Source: Chamaea fasciata (taxonomy: Eukaryota > Chordata > Aves > Passeriformes > Sylviidae). From it: 64,000 nt of DNA. The notes below the pieces were generated by a model. The model searched no databases. It saw only the letters and a list, made by a program, of their open reading frames with translations, and was not told the origin of the DNA. Of this stretch, positions 1-14,200 are shown piece after piece (within the stretch, counting starts at the first letter, position 1; each line of letters begins with the position of its first letter). The translations under genes and the position numbers were made by a program. The stretch is from NCBI GenBank assembly GCA_029207755.1, contig JARCOQ010000012.1, positions 18,711,740 to 18,775,739 of the forward strand, given 5' to 3'.

Positions 1-2112
1 CACACCACAAATCTCTCTTTTACTGAAACATTAAAAACCTGCCCTAAAACTGAAGTGATTAAATATGAATAGACCTAAAGGTAGAAAACATCTTCTGTTT
101 AAGTCATATTCAGGCAAAAGTAAGAAGAAACAATATATCTTATCTCATTGTCAACAGGCATAATGAAAACAGCAGAATGAGGACTCACATAACAGACCTT
201 TTCCTAATGTGCTCGAGAACGTCACAGGCACTTTGCTTAGTCCTGGTGTTGTCACAGCGACATATGGCAATACTGAGTCTTGTAGTGAACTTACAATGTC
301 ATTATTTTAAGTGCCCAGTAGCACAAATTACTAAATTTGTGTGTGGTCCTAAGCAAACAACAAATCTGGCCACACACAGTGAAAACCCAGCTTCTAAAAC
401 TTCAAAATCAGCTGAAGGAATTCTCTCCTCAAGAGCCATAGATCCCAGATAGTAGCCACTTCTGAACTCCACAGCCACTTTCAAAACTATAAAAGGCTTC
501 ATGTAAAACAAAAATAAAACCACTCTAAAAGTGGCTGCAGGAGATCACTAGGAGTGGCCGCTCTTCTGGATTCACTGCTTTTGAGAAGTAAATCCCTGCA
601 GCTGCTTTTAAAATCTTTGAAAGTTTCATTTCAATTATCAAAGCTAATAAAGCTTCAAAAACAGCCATAGGGATTTGTTCCTCAGAGGAGCAAACCCCAA
701 AAGGCAGTGATGAATAGTGTGATGGGTTCTGTGGCTCTTAAAGTATGTACAGATTCCTGTAAGTCCTGCACTTGTAATTACAGCTCCATGTTGTGCAGCG
801 ATTGTTACAGCCAGACAGCTCATTAAGGCTTATGTGGCAAATCCATTCTGATTTCCCATTCTTTTAAACAGTCTTATGTCTCTTGCCTTTTCCTTTTCTT
901 ACACCTGTATCAACTACTATGTGAGCATCCCTCCCAAGAGCTTCTCAGACACACTTCATGGAGACCTTGCTGGCTGCAGTCTCAGGTGGTGCTAAGCCAG
1001 TCCCAAAAGGCAGGACATGCTTTCCCAGCCGTCATCACATCCTCACAGCAAGCTGCCTACAGCCTGCAAAACCATTCCTTTCTCTGAAGGGGAACTGAAA
1101 ATGGCATTTTGTAAAGTACAAGAGTGAAGTCTGACAATAAGTCAATGAAGAACTTGCCTGCAACTGCAATATAAAAAGGCTCCCGTTAATTCAACGAACA
1201 TAAACACAAGTAACATTTCAGAAGCAACCACATTTCCGAAGCAACTTAAAAAAACCTAACTGTGCTGATTTGCAACAAGATTTTATCTTATCTTTAAAAC
1301 TCTGAGAACTAGATCCCTAAAAATTTGTGATGTAGGCATAGGTCTGAAAGAGAGAAAATTACACCCCTAAATAATTGGAGCTTAGTATGTTAAGACACAG
1401 ATGGCACTGAAAACACTGCCAAAACTATGCTGAAAAATATACATTTAAGAACCAGAATATATAGTGCACATTAATAAAATATGTCATATAAAATACATTC
1501 TGTTTTATAGAAGCATATTTCCTAACCCTCAAACAACACTGATCTTGAACAATTATTCTACTGAAGTTTTTAACTTTCATTTTCAAATGGCAGAATAAAT
1601 ACACATACCTTTTGCCACGATAAATAAACACAGGTTTTTGAAAACATGCCATAAGAAAATCACTATGCACTTAAATAGATGCAGGTGTTAAGAACTGAGT
1701 AACTGGTTTGTACGGAGAAAGAAAATCTTGACAGGAAACTTAAGCATTCTGTTCAATGTTATTCACAGGTGTCCTCTGTGACCTGTACTACTTACTCTGC
1801 CTCCCTGTTTCAATCTTCTCGTGTGTAAAACATGAAGGAGAATTGTGAGAAATAATTAATGTTTGCAAAGAGCTTTGAGATCTTTGGATATAAAAAACAT
1901 GGGGAAAGCATGAAGTTTAAAAGTACCAGCACACTATTTTATTTCCAACTTGAGGTAAGTTACTTTTATCACAAAAACCTTGAAAGTTTAGAAATACAAA
2001 ATTATGTAATCAAATGCTTAAAAAACCATCTTAAGTGCTAAGCATATTCTGTTCCTCAGAACCTCATCACTCTGCAAGAAACACTCCCAGAAGGAAAGGA
2101 TGTGCTTCTCAC
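1..2112 (-). other. TAF4: TAF4 intron 11, partial
   Basis: The donor of exon 11 opens this intron, which runs off the window. I looked for the expected next exon (KKHGITELHPDVVSYVSHAT-like) and did not find it. No repeat family or other gene is recognised. Confidence 0.75.
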
Positions 2113-2282
2113 CCGTTTCAAGTATGCGTTTATGGAGAGGTATAGCAGCAAGGAAGGGTTCATCTTTACAGGACTGGATCTGGGTTCCAACCAAGTCAGA
2201 GTTGGTGGCCATAATTCGGGCACTTTCTTCATTAAGATTAACGCCAGCCATAGAGGCAACATCATTGATGTCATCATCATCT
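2113..2282 (-). CDS. TAF4: TAF4 coding exon 11 (start of histone-fold / TAF4 C-terminal domain)
   Basis: The exon is 170 nt and completes the split Arg, then encodes DDDDINDVASMAGVNLNEES, ARIMATNSDLVGTQIQSCKD, EPFLAAIPLHKRILETG. This is the first part of the conserved TAF4 C-terminal domain, which pairs with TAF12. The acceptor is TTATAG|A and the donor ACGG|GTGAGA in phase 1, the position where human TAF4 continues with KKHGITELHPDV. NLNEE and IQSCKDEPFL look more like TAF4B as I recall it, while the flanking GGGSFRDDDD is TAF4-like. Confidence 0.95.
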
Positions 2283-5200
2283 CTATAATAAAAAATAAAA
2301 AAAAAAAAAAACAAACAAAAAAACCCATTTAAAACCAAATTCTGCATGTAATCTATTCATTTTTTGCATCATCTGCTTCTCCAGAGGTAATCATCATGCC
2401 ACATGCCAATGTGTGGGCCAATTGAGACACAACCCTCATGTCTCTGTTTTCATGGAGTATCTTCAGAAACAACCGCGTATTTCTCTGACCATATCAGGAA
2501 AGCATCAGAAGCAGGACAATTTGTCTGGTAACAGAAGGTGTGACAGAGGTGTCTTCATCTGAGTGAAGTGATATCAGTGACCCCAGGCTGATCAGGAAAC
2601 TAAAGGCAAAGATCACCACCAACAACTGAACATCGGGCTTTTCTCTTTATAAAGAAAACTAGGCATAAAAGGGTAAAATAAAGAACAGAAATTAAAAGCA
2701 AAACCATGAATTTTTAATCCTGCACCATTTCACAAGTTCCTGCTAAACGGGCACCAAAGCATTTTCTGCAACTGTCAGGGGAAGATTCTGTGACCATGCT
2801 GAGCTCATAGGTAGGCCTGGGCTCCAAGTGTGGCTTGAGCATGTGCTGGTATTTTCTCTGGCAACATACAAAAATAAGTTGTGTCAACAAGCTTTAGGAA
2901 AATGAGCTGCATTTGAAAAGATGATACCAACTCCCAGACCATTTTTTGGCCTGCAACATCCTTTTTAACAGCTTGAGAAAGTACAAACAAATTTGAGTTT
3001 CCATATCGGTATCTCCCAAGCATCTTTACCTCCTACCTGTCTGAGGTATGACTCAGAGCTGTGGAAACAGCCATCTGGATTTAGCACATTCTGTTTCACA
3101 GGTACTATTGACACAAACACCATTTCAACATTCTCCAGACTGATTACACAATCTTTGAGAATATTATTTTCGGAATATAGACATATATATGGATAAAAAC
3201 ATTCAACTCCAGACTCCTATTACTGTATAAACAACCAAAAGCCTAATTTAAAAGGGTTTTTTTTTTAATTGTTACATACATGATGTCCCATGTACCCTAA
3301 AATACTTGGTCACTTGTAACAAGCTTAATGTCCACAGTAAAAACCAATAGCTGCAAGTAAGGTCTGAGAATAACAGAAGGGAAATCCAGAAATCCATAAT
3401 CTAGGTCCTTCCTCTCTTCCCATAATTGTCTGGTTATCTGCCAATTTTGGTGGAAGACTGCTCTGGTTTGATAGATACTGCTTTTGTTTTCTTTTGTGGG
3501 AAGAGGTCAAGAAGGGACTTTTATTTGTGTAAACCTGCAGAAATGTGCTGAACACTTCAGGCAGAAAATGGAATATTTTACAATGTTTTTCAGAAAAATT
3601 CTACACAAATGAGCTTCTATTAATTTCCAGGAGTGTTAAGCACCTGATTTTTTGTCTCAAAATGAAATTCCCAAGAACACTGATGCAACATCATAGAATG
3701 GTTTTGAAGGCAGGAAGCTTCAAAGCTCATTCAGTGCCACCCCTGCCATGGGCAGGGACACCTCCCACTGTCCCAGGCTGCTCCAAGCCCCAGTGTCCAA
3801 CCTGGCCCTGGGCACTGCCAGGGATCCAGGGGCAGCCACAGCTTCCCTGGGCACCCTGTGCCAGAACCTCAGCGCCCTCACAGGGAACAATTTCTTCTTG
3901 ACATCCAATATAAACCTATTCCCTTTTAGTTTGCAGCCATTCCCCCTTGTCCTGCCACTCCACACCCCTGTAAATTGTCTCTCCTCATCTTTACTGCAGG
4001 CTCCCTTCAGGTACTGGAAAGCCACAGCCGGGTCACCCAGGAGACTTCTCTCCTCCAGGCTGACAAATCCCAATTCTCTCAGTCTTTTTTCCTAGGGGAG
4101 GTACTTCATCCCTCTAATCCTGTCACTTTTACATCTGACACGGAGTGGATCTCACAGAGGGACCCTGGGCTGCAAGGAGGAATTGGCTCCGTGCCCGTGC
4201 CCAGCCTGCCCACACTGCTCCCAACACCACACAGCCAACACCAACTGAAACGTTCAGTGACCAACTCAAAAGCTTGTAATTTTACAAATGAAAAACCACG
4301 GGTAAAACTGAAAGGAGCTAAGATTTTTGTCAGGTTAAGACCTGAATGCTTGAAATAGAGTGAGAATCACCCAGGACTCACAAGGCCCAAATCCAGACGC
4401 CTCAAACCATGGGAAAACCAAACTCCTATCAAAGAGTATCAACTCCCATCTCCTTCAAGCAATCATCCCTTTAAAAAAAAAATCAAGACAGCAGTCTGGA
4501 CTTCCAGAACATAACTTCTAAGAGAAGTTCATAATTCTCTCTCCTTTTATTTCATAGCTGAAGAAAGTACTGCTGATCTTTTACCTTCTTTCTGCTTAGC
4601 AGTTTAGCTACTCCAATTTTTATTCTGTGTACAGATCTGCGATCACATTACAAGTAAATGTTTTCTGCAATAAAACCAAACAAGTATTTTGGACACAAAT
4701 TAGATTTCAATGAAATTATCAAAACCAATACAAGAGCACTTACAAAGACCATTACTGTAATCCCTGGACAGAATCATTTTCTTCCATCTTACAGTTGCAA
4801 GCTACAATCTGCAAATACATCCCTTTTTTTTCAGTATCACATGGAAGACAAATAAGAAATGTATTAATCACAGCTGGGACTACAGTTTTTTCTGACAGAA
4901 AGAACCCTTCCTTACTTTGAGGAATCTCATAAGAAAAAATGTTTGGATACTGAAACATACATTCATATATAAAGAGAGTGGCTGTTCTTGCTGAACAGTT
5001 TCCTATAAAAGTGAACTTTTAAGCCCAGATAAGTGAATTTTCAGAAGTCATTCTGTGGAACAAAGATGCCATCCAGTGGTCATCTAAATTGATGATTACT
5101 GTCTATCTTTCCTTTTTTATCAGAGCACAGTATTTAACAGTTTCATATTTCTTGGTATATATTACTATGCCTGTCCTAATTCTATTGTTTTAGTAAATAT

Positions 5201-8200
5201 TTCTGGTTTTTACTGAATTAAATTCTGAGTCTCATAGAATAAATCTAGCATTCCAACACACACGGTGTTTTTAAGACAACATGAGTTCTCAAACTCCCTT
5301 CAAACACAAACTGTATCTTAAATAATCCAAGATTCCATTTCTTCCTCCTATATTCAATCTCCTGTAACAATTTTTCCTTTCCTTTTCAATAGAAACACTC
5401 AGGCAATTGCAAAAAAAAAAGAAATCTTATCCATATATAAGCAAGAAAACCCAAAGTATTTGGCACAGTTATCTGTGCAAGGTTTCAAAGATTTTGTTTA
5501 AACTAAGAAAAGCCATTATAAAAACCTGGTGGCATTTTCTTTATGAAGAAACCTTAACTGCATGATTGCATAGGTTTTTTTTCTCATGCACTTAGTCAGA
5601 TTTGAGCCACTGCTGTCCCAAACTGCACTACTGAACTGCTCCCAAATAAGCCAGAAGATGCAAAGTGATCGAGACAGCATCATAACATTGACTGCCCTCT
5701 CTCTCACAAGGGAAATTGCATGGCATTAGGACAAAGTCCCTACATCCCACAGACTCCATGGATCACACACTCAGATTAACAACAACACATGGCACTTAAA
5801 TGGTGACTTGCAATTACTGGAACAGCCACTACTGTATTATATTTTATAATGGCACAGATTCCATTTACACATTAATTATAGTGTTTATTCTGACTTTCAC
5901 GTTACAATTTGAAATGTCGCCCTAACACTGCTTTGCCACACAATTCATTCTCTATCTTCTCCCTGATAAGCACAAGGGGCTGACAGAACACACCATATTT
6001 ATGGTCAGCATTTTTCTTTATTTTGAAATATATGGAAAAAACACAATCCCCTTATAAGTTGAAATATTCATTTGGAAAAACAAAAACATCAAGGGCAAGG
6101 TTTTGTCGCATACCATTTTGAGATGAAAACTTTCAAGTTATCCATTTAACATCCACATTAGCTTTCTACCACTTCATGGGCAAGCTGCTTTGCTTATGTT
6201 ATTAAACTTTTACTTTTAAAAATGAAAATAAAATACTAGACAAGAGATTTTAATTTTTTTGGCTATGCAAGGGAGGTCTGAAAACAAATTTTTTATTTCC
6301 ACACAGAGTCTACCTCAAAATGCAGCCAGACAGCAGAATAAAACACAGATACAAAGATCAGCTTCAAATGATCTCAGAGACTTCACAGAACTATCTCTGA
6401 AAGTAAGCCTCATCCCACTGGCTGTATAAAACCTAACACTGCCAGGCTCCAGGAGGGTCCAGGTTCCACAGAACTATCTCTGGAAACAAGCCCCTATGAA
6501 AACAGGAGGAATTCCTAGATAAATATAGTAATTTCTCTAAGCCTTACAGAATCATACACACTGGCTGTATAAAACCTGGCACTGCCAGGTTCCAGGAGGT
6601 CAGGTGTAACTTGGAAATACCACTTCAGAAAAGGAAAGGAGCACCTGGCTACCTGGCACCCCGTGGCAAACGAAACACAGCAACACCCCACACAGCACGG
6701 GACAGACCTGTTCACTTCTGGCCTTGCCACGCAATGCCACTGAGCCCTGCTCAGCACAGTTTGGAAGTGGTGGGATGACACAGGAGGACAAACATCCACC
6801 TCCATCCTTGGAGAAATGCAGAGCACATATGGAGCAGGCCACGATCCAAGCGGGAAGCTGGACCTCCCAACTGAAATTATTCCATCTCAACATCAGGAAC
6901 AAACGTTCTCACAGTTCCCTTTAATGGGCACTACCTGAACTGTGGGTAAGAATCACTTGAGAGCCTGCTGCTTCCACCACATCAGGAGGAGCTGGTGTCA
7001 GGGGGAACTCTGAGGGACCAGCTGAGGTGATGAGCAGCAGCTGTGGACAAATATGCAGGTCCCTGGCAGACTCCAGTGGGATTTTTGTTCTCTCAGCTGC
7101 AGAAACCTCAAGCTGGCCTGTTATGGTACAAACCCAAGTCAAGACCTCTGCTTGCAAAATAAACAGAAAAATTACTAACAGTGAAATTCAAATTTCAGTC
7201 CTTAGGTGTTAACAGAGTAGAAAAGTCAACTAACTGGGAACTGGGATTGTATGTAGTTCTCTCTGAAAAATACAGCAACAGTAAATTTAATAGCAAAAAG
7301 GTGACCTAAAATTTCACAAGCACAGCTTCACCTTGTAGAACCCTTGGGTTGGGCATCACAAAACAGCTACTGTAACAAACAGTGAACTCATGTGACCAGT
7401 CTTACAGTTCATTAATAAATGCTAACCTTAAAGGCATAGCTGCAATCTGCAAAATTCTTAATTGCTAGATCTTTTATGTAATTCCATCTTGTATCTCCTA
7501 CAGTTCAGAATAGAGAAAGAAAAAAAAAGAAAACAATGAAGTGCAAATTTCTATTTCTAGTGACCAACACTTCACTCACTGAAGTGAAAAGCTCAAATAA
7601 GTTATTTTAAAAAGAGCAGAATGCAAAATAATGAAACAAATATGCAATAATAAAACACTAAGGGCAAAATAAATTTATACATAACACAACTATTTTTCAA
7701 AATTCTTGCTTTGCTTTAGATGCCAGTTTGCCTTCTGGCTAAAAACACATTCTTCACACACGCTGGGAATGTTGAGGAAAACTAGTCAGCTTTCAGAGGA
7801 TTAATACAGATTTCCAGCTCTGTGCCTTTAGGCTTAATAGTCAGACATCTATTTGTCCTCAGGAGAGGTTAGGGGTTGAAATGCAAATATGCAAACAACC
7901 AAATTCTTTGTTAAGATATCAGGAAAAAGCTTGATCTTTGCTGCTGTTTTATAAATCCTTGCAATTTTATGGACTTATTTAAATGCAGCTTTGTGTCTTA
8001 CTATTTTGAAGGAGAAAACAATGTAAGGAAACAAACACATTAATTCTGCCTAAAATTTGTTCTCTAGAGGAAAAATGACATACACCCTTGACAGCTTATT
8101 TACCAAACTCACTAAAGATTTATTGATTTATCAATCAGTGCCTTGAGCATTTGCTTCTCCCCAAGGGAAAATTAACAATTCCAGCTAACCTAATATATTC

Positions 8201-11200
8201 TATGTATAAACTAAGTGAATGCAAGAATCAATCCTGGCACAGTTTACAACATCCAGTTAAAAAAATGCTGTCCCTTTTGGTGTATGTAGAATTGAAAGCT
8301 ATACTAACGAAGAATAAATGCTCATGCTGCTTACAAACATAAAAAATACTTATTAAGACAGTACAATTGAACCCAACAGACATTTTAATTCATTTAAATA
8401 CTCAGTGGGAGGCAAAAGCATTGGAAAATAAAAAATTGAATGATTTTGCTTCCAGATTAATACTAAGTACTACCACTATTAGTTACAATACTGACATGCC
8501 TCAAAGCAGAGATATTTCAAAGAGCTACAAATTCTCTTTTACTTCACCTGCAAAAGCATAAGCCTGAAAATTAATTAGTGGTTTGATTATGTCAGAGCAA
8601 CATAAGAATCCCAGAAGATGAAAATTAAAATCTAGGAATATTTTGTCATTCAATAAAGGAAGAAAATATTTTAACACTATAATGTACACAACTAAAAGGG
8701 TGTTAGCAAGAGCAAAATGCAATAAACATAAGATTTGCTTTTCAGTACAAAAAGTAAAAATATCCCAAATACACATAAATAAAAGTTTGGAGTATAAAGA
8801 ACTGGCAGAGCAGCTCAGTGCATCACTGCTACATGCTGAACCTTTGCAGCACCTGATTCCTAGAGGGGCTCAGAAAGCACCCAACCTCTATGAGCTAAGG
8901 AAGCACAGGAAATTCAGATACAGAAAATTCCCCAGAAACCAGGAACAACAATGCCCACACTCAGGGATCCCCTCCCAGGCCCTGGGACAGGCCCTGGCCG
9001 AGGAGGGGCCTTGTCCTCACCACCAGCACCTTCCCAGCAAGACACATTCCACAGGAGCAGCAGAATCCAATGTATAACACCAACCACAGACTCTTTTAAA
9101 TCCTCCTGCACAGAATTCCATTCAGCAGAATATACGGTTTTGTAAAACATTTAAAATGGGCATTTAAGAGAAAAATCCTCAATATATGTCATGATCTCCT
9201 CCCTTTCTAAAAAAAAAGAATTAAGTATGAAAATTGCCACCCAATTCCAGGGAAAAAAGACAGGAATTATTGTAAAAGACTGCCCTCTGGTGTTACAGCA
9301 ATTCTAAATTCTGTTTTATACTTCAGCTCCCCCCCAACCACCCCGCTGCATTTTTTTATTATTATTTTTTCTTTTTTTACCTGAAAGAACCACCTCCAGG
9401 GTCATTCAGCTTGTTTTTCTGATTTGCAGAGACCTGAACACCAAAGCCCCCAGGACTTTTACTGGCTTGTATTGTTGGTGCCTTCCCTACTGTGCCTGAA
9501 AAACACCAAGCAACGTTATTATGAGCTGTCTTAGACAATTTACATCAAAGAACCTTCTGTCCAGGAACTAAATTTAACTGTCTGTAAATTGCAAACAAAG
9601 GAAGTTATTATTTTTAAAGACTACATGCTGAAGAAGAACAATTTAAAATACAAAATTTATATTAACATTACAGTTTGTTCAATATTTACAGACCGGTGAA
9701 GATTCCAAAACTGAAAACCATTGGCCATAAAAAGGTATAATATTTATAATGTCTGTAAGTATGTTTGCAATTGCCAGTAAATCACTTTTCTGGATAATCT
9801 GTACAGAATAAAAAAGGTGAATTTGAAATGTTCTTAATACAAATTCTTAAAGTCAGAGCTACTCAGGGTATTAGCTATGCCTTTTCCATTTTCTATATAG
9901 TAATTGCTCTTTATTGCAGTGAAAAACATGTATTTCAGAGGTGAAAGCACTGCATGCATTTTAAAATGTTTTGCGTTGCATATAAAAGAAAAAACAGTAG
10001 TGCCAAATGAGACACCCCCCTCCCCCAATAAAGGCTGTCTTTTGCCTTCTCATCTTGAAAACAATGGCTCAAAAACAATTCATGTCTGTATGTAGACTTT
10101 ACAAGTCTTGAGGTACAAGTAAAGCAGGGCTTTCCAAATGAGCCAAAGTGTGGTGGACATACAGTAAATCAAAGAGATCTAAATTCCTCTCTGACGTGAA
10201 ACTTTTGGAGTAAGCCCTCCTTGACTGCCTAAACACATTGACTTGGGTTACATTTTGGGTTTCCTTTAATCCCACCTGTGTTTTGCATGTCAAAACAACT
10301 CACACCTACTTGATTTAAAGGATCTCACCTCTCTCTTGTTTATCACTTCATTTTAGTGAGCATTACAGACATAGTGTTTGACACTTTGAGAAGGACAGGC
10401 AGGTTGTTCCTGCATCCCAGTGACTCAGTTGCACATAAATGGCATGGTAAGAACCTCGGTAGAGTCACAGTATTTTTCTTTCCTGAATAGTAAAGACTTG
10501 AAACACAACTATCCCAATAAATCCTTTTAAGAACATTTCTTGGCTAATACAAAGCTGCTAGCTTTGACTGAGTCCTGCATTACTTTTTTTTTTTTTTTAA
10601 TTCTTCATCAACTCCAACATATGATCTTAAAGAGAAACTAATTTGATAGTGTTTGGTGAGTTCTCCATCTGTATAAATAAACTGTAACGTGGACTCTCAA
10701 CATTAGCAAATACAAAACCAGATTTAGGACTTCAGGCTCAAGCCTGGGGAATAAAAATATTTTGTCATCATAATATTCAAGGTCCATGAGATGTCATAGA
10801 GAGCATTAGTTCACGGACCAGGCAATTAATTTATCTATTTCAGATGAACTAATGGAAAGGTTTTCTACTAAGTGAACTGGAAGGAAGGAAAGAAATAATA
10901 CAATGATAAAAATTAGCAGATTTCTGCTTTGTACAATCAAGATCTAGAAGACTAAAAATGTGTTAACCTTGAAAATTATTGCAATGGCAAACTTTAAGTA
11001 ACAACAGCACTACTCCAGAATTAATACATTTCTTTGGAATCAATAGCAATGTTCTGTTTTCTACACATGATAACTTTTGATCGAAAAGCACCCCCAAAAC
11101 ATGTATATCTAGATGGATATGGAAGAATTAAGTCTCACATTCATCCCAAGTATATGTAATTCTACTCAATGGATTGGACAAAGTCAGTGTGGGATTTGGG

Positions 11201-14200
11201 ATGACACTTGAGTTTTCTGGTTTAAATAAATCACAGCTGTGCATGACTAAGGTTTAGACATAAAATATGCCAAAAACATCCGTTTTTATTACAGGCAAAG
11301 CATATTTTGAAAATTAAAATCACCTGTGGGCCTAGACATTTCATAGGATTGGTAATGACATACAGAGTCTTTCACCACTGCATCCTTGCTTCAAATTTTT
11401 ATTAGCATGATCTAGAAAAATAAGCCCAAATTTAGGAGCTTATAAATTCCTAGCTGCATTTCAGCACTTGTTAAATAGCTGCAACAAATATTCTAGTTAA
11501 TTATTTTATTATTTGGCTCAATTCCTCCATCCATAAGATGAAATTCACCTAATTATTATACTAGTAGAGTGCTTTGGTAAAGGAGCGTGAATTTTTCATG
11601 CAGTAACAATGGTGTTACTTCCACGGCAGTGGAAGTAATTTTATTTATATAGAAGTCCTAAAGCCTGCCAGTTTTCTCTAAACTACTGTTTTAAGAAGCA
11701 TTACAGCCTGTTCACACGGATGTATTGAAGATACATTACACTTGGAGATTCACTCCTGTCAAGGAGGAAGATGCAGCACTTTGTGGAGGTCAGCTCTGAG
11801 GTAACTATCCTTAACAAGTCACACTCCACAAAAGTCTATTACTGAAATTTTTACTTAGATGATGTCCTGTTCCAGTATATGCTCTCCTTCTGCAGGAACA
11901 CCTAGGTCAGTATAAAATATAATTACACTGGTGTTTACAGTAAAAGGTTTTAACAATATATCACAATGATGCACTCCTGACAGTGCTGCCAGCACACAGG
12001 CAGACTGCCCCCTAGACGTGAGCTGCAGGATGAGTGGTTTAATACTGGGATGTTTTCTAAATGCTTATTCCTGTTTTTCCTATGCAAATAAAACAATATA
12101 CTGGAGGGCTTAACCAAACCTGTAAATTGGAACAAGCTCACCAGAAAGTAGGATCTTGCATAAATTGGCTTTTATGAAACCATCTACCATAAGCCAAACT
12201 GCAGTTAAGTTGCATTGCACTGGCTGATAAGGGGCTATCAAGAATAAACTCATTCCAAACCTACTGTTTAAAAGACAGATGCCAGTATCATGCAAATTCT
12301 CAGCACACTGTTGATATTCACAACTTGGAGACTGAACAAGCAAAGAATGAAATCTGCCTTCACTCTCAAACACATTAGTCAGAAGTGAAAGCCCGTGCTA
12401 TAAGATCCATGGACATGTTATAAAATCAAGACATGAGTATCAGTGCTATCAAACAAACACATTTTATGGTGAGTAACTGTATTTCTTCCTAACTTGGAAA
12501 ACAGCCTACAGGATTACAGCAACAGCTTGGTCTCTGTGTCCATTCAACCTTTGGATTCCCCTAGGAGAGCAGAGCAAGTAAAACATCAACTGCTATTAAA
12601 CATTTCTGATGCTTTTTTTCCCAAGAAGGACAGAAATGACCAAGCAATGAAGTCAAGTAGGCAGCAATAGCTTATATGTGCATTCAAACTAGTTTGATTC
12701 GTGATTTGGCACCTGAAGATGACAAGCTCTGTATTCCATTACAAACCCTCAATAATCATGTAAATGCCCACATCCAATCAGATACTCTCACATATATTCA
12801 GGAAAAATAAAACCCAAGCCTAAGAGGTTCAGTGGTAGAAAGAAACAAATGGGTACTTATTAGGAAGCAAGGAGGCTTCAAGAATCCTCTTACAAAGTGG
12901 GAAGTATCAGCCAGACATGGACCCACCGTGCACAGACATGAGAAAGTTGTGTACAAACCACATGCCTTGGCTAATCATGGCACGTCAGGTTGCTGTAGCC
13001 TGTCTCTGACCTCACCAAAAAGTAAACAGACTGACAGGAGTCAAAGAAAACCAACCTGAGGCTTCAGAAACTTTTCTAGGGTTCCCACCTTGACCTCTGT
13101 AGCTGCAGAGATGGGGACTACCATGTTCTGCTTCAGGAGTATGAACCAGAAGTAGGATGATTAAATTGAGGCATCCACTTGGCTTCAGAAAAATGCAGAA
13201 TTTCTTTCTTGGCCCAGAGTTACAGCTTAGGACAGTGAGAGCCAAGTTCCTGACCTGGTTTAGAACTTTCCATGAAAAACTGCTAAGTAAGGAGCTAAAC
13301 ATGTGAGAGTTTAGTACTCAGGCTGTTTCAAAACATTTCACTGTGTTGGTCCAAAACACCTTGAAAACTGCATATGAAAACATGCATTCTTCAGCCAGCA
13401 TGAGGTAAAAATAAATGTCAACAATGTTGCCAATGTCAACACTGTAGGTTTTTTCATGCTACTCGTTTGTAATGACAACAAAATTCATACAAAGGTAACA
13501 ATCTCACTAAAACATTTAAACCCATACCTTGTGGTCTAATGGTCTGAGTTATTACCACTGGCATCCTAATCTGGGTAGTCTGGCAAGCAGGGGTTCGTTT
13601 CACAGTTTGAGCAGATGTTGACTGGATAATCTGCTATTATTAAAGAAAAGTATACTTATATTATACTCTTTATACACAAACACACACAACGTAAATACAC
13701 TAATACCTGTAATTACCAAGATAAGCACGTGCATCTCTTACAAGCACAACCAGCCGGTGACAAAAGTCATATTCATGTAAAGCATGTGGTTGTGTGTGTG
13801 TGTATATACATAGTTTGCCATTATGCTTTAAAAAAAATTAAACCATATACGACACAGATGTCATACCTCACAACCTTCACTAAAAATATATTCCAAATTC
13901 ATAAGGTTAATACTAAAATTCAGACTTTTGTCTTCAGAAATTTTACTAGGAAGAAAAACAGTTTTGTAGAAGAAAATGTTGCAATAATTGTAGTGGTATC
14001 CACCTACAAACATTAGGCCTTGCACTAAATATCTATGCTTTTTAAAGAAAACATACTAAAAATAAATTCTAAAATATTATGGGTTCCAAAGTCAAGTATA
14101 CACAAGAAAGCAAACCAAGTGTTGGGGTGATCATATACTATGAATCTTTGAAATGCTAATTTGATATTCTCAAGGTTTCACTTACTATTAATTCAGGTTC

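Larger units (their letters stand above)
2283..9380 (-). other. TAF4: TAF4 intron 10
   Basis: The intron is about 7.1 kb. It holds a CR1 copy (3,692-4,130) and a local duplication (about 6,386-6,600). The pyrimidine side of the exon 11 acceptor is unusual on the + strand: an A/C-rich run at 2,288-2,325 gives a strong T/G tract in the transcript. No other gene is supported. Confidence 0.8.

Noticed and set aside
1..2112. Next TAF4 exon or a 3' end before the window edge
   Set aside because: No segment resembles the expected KKHGITELHPDV exon, and no polyadenylation context tied to the gene was found.
8643..9077. 144-codon plus-strand frame in TAF4 intron 10
   Set aside because: Composition is that of intron sequence and no motif is recognisable.
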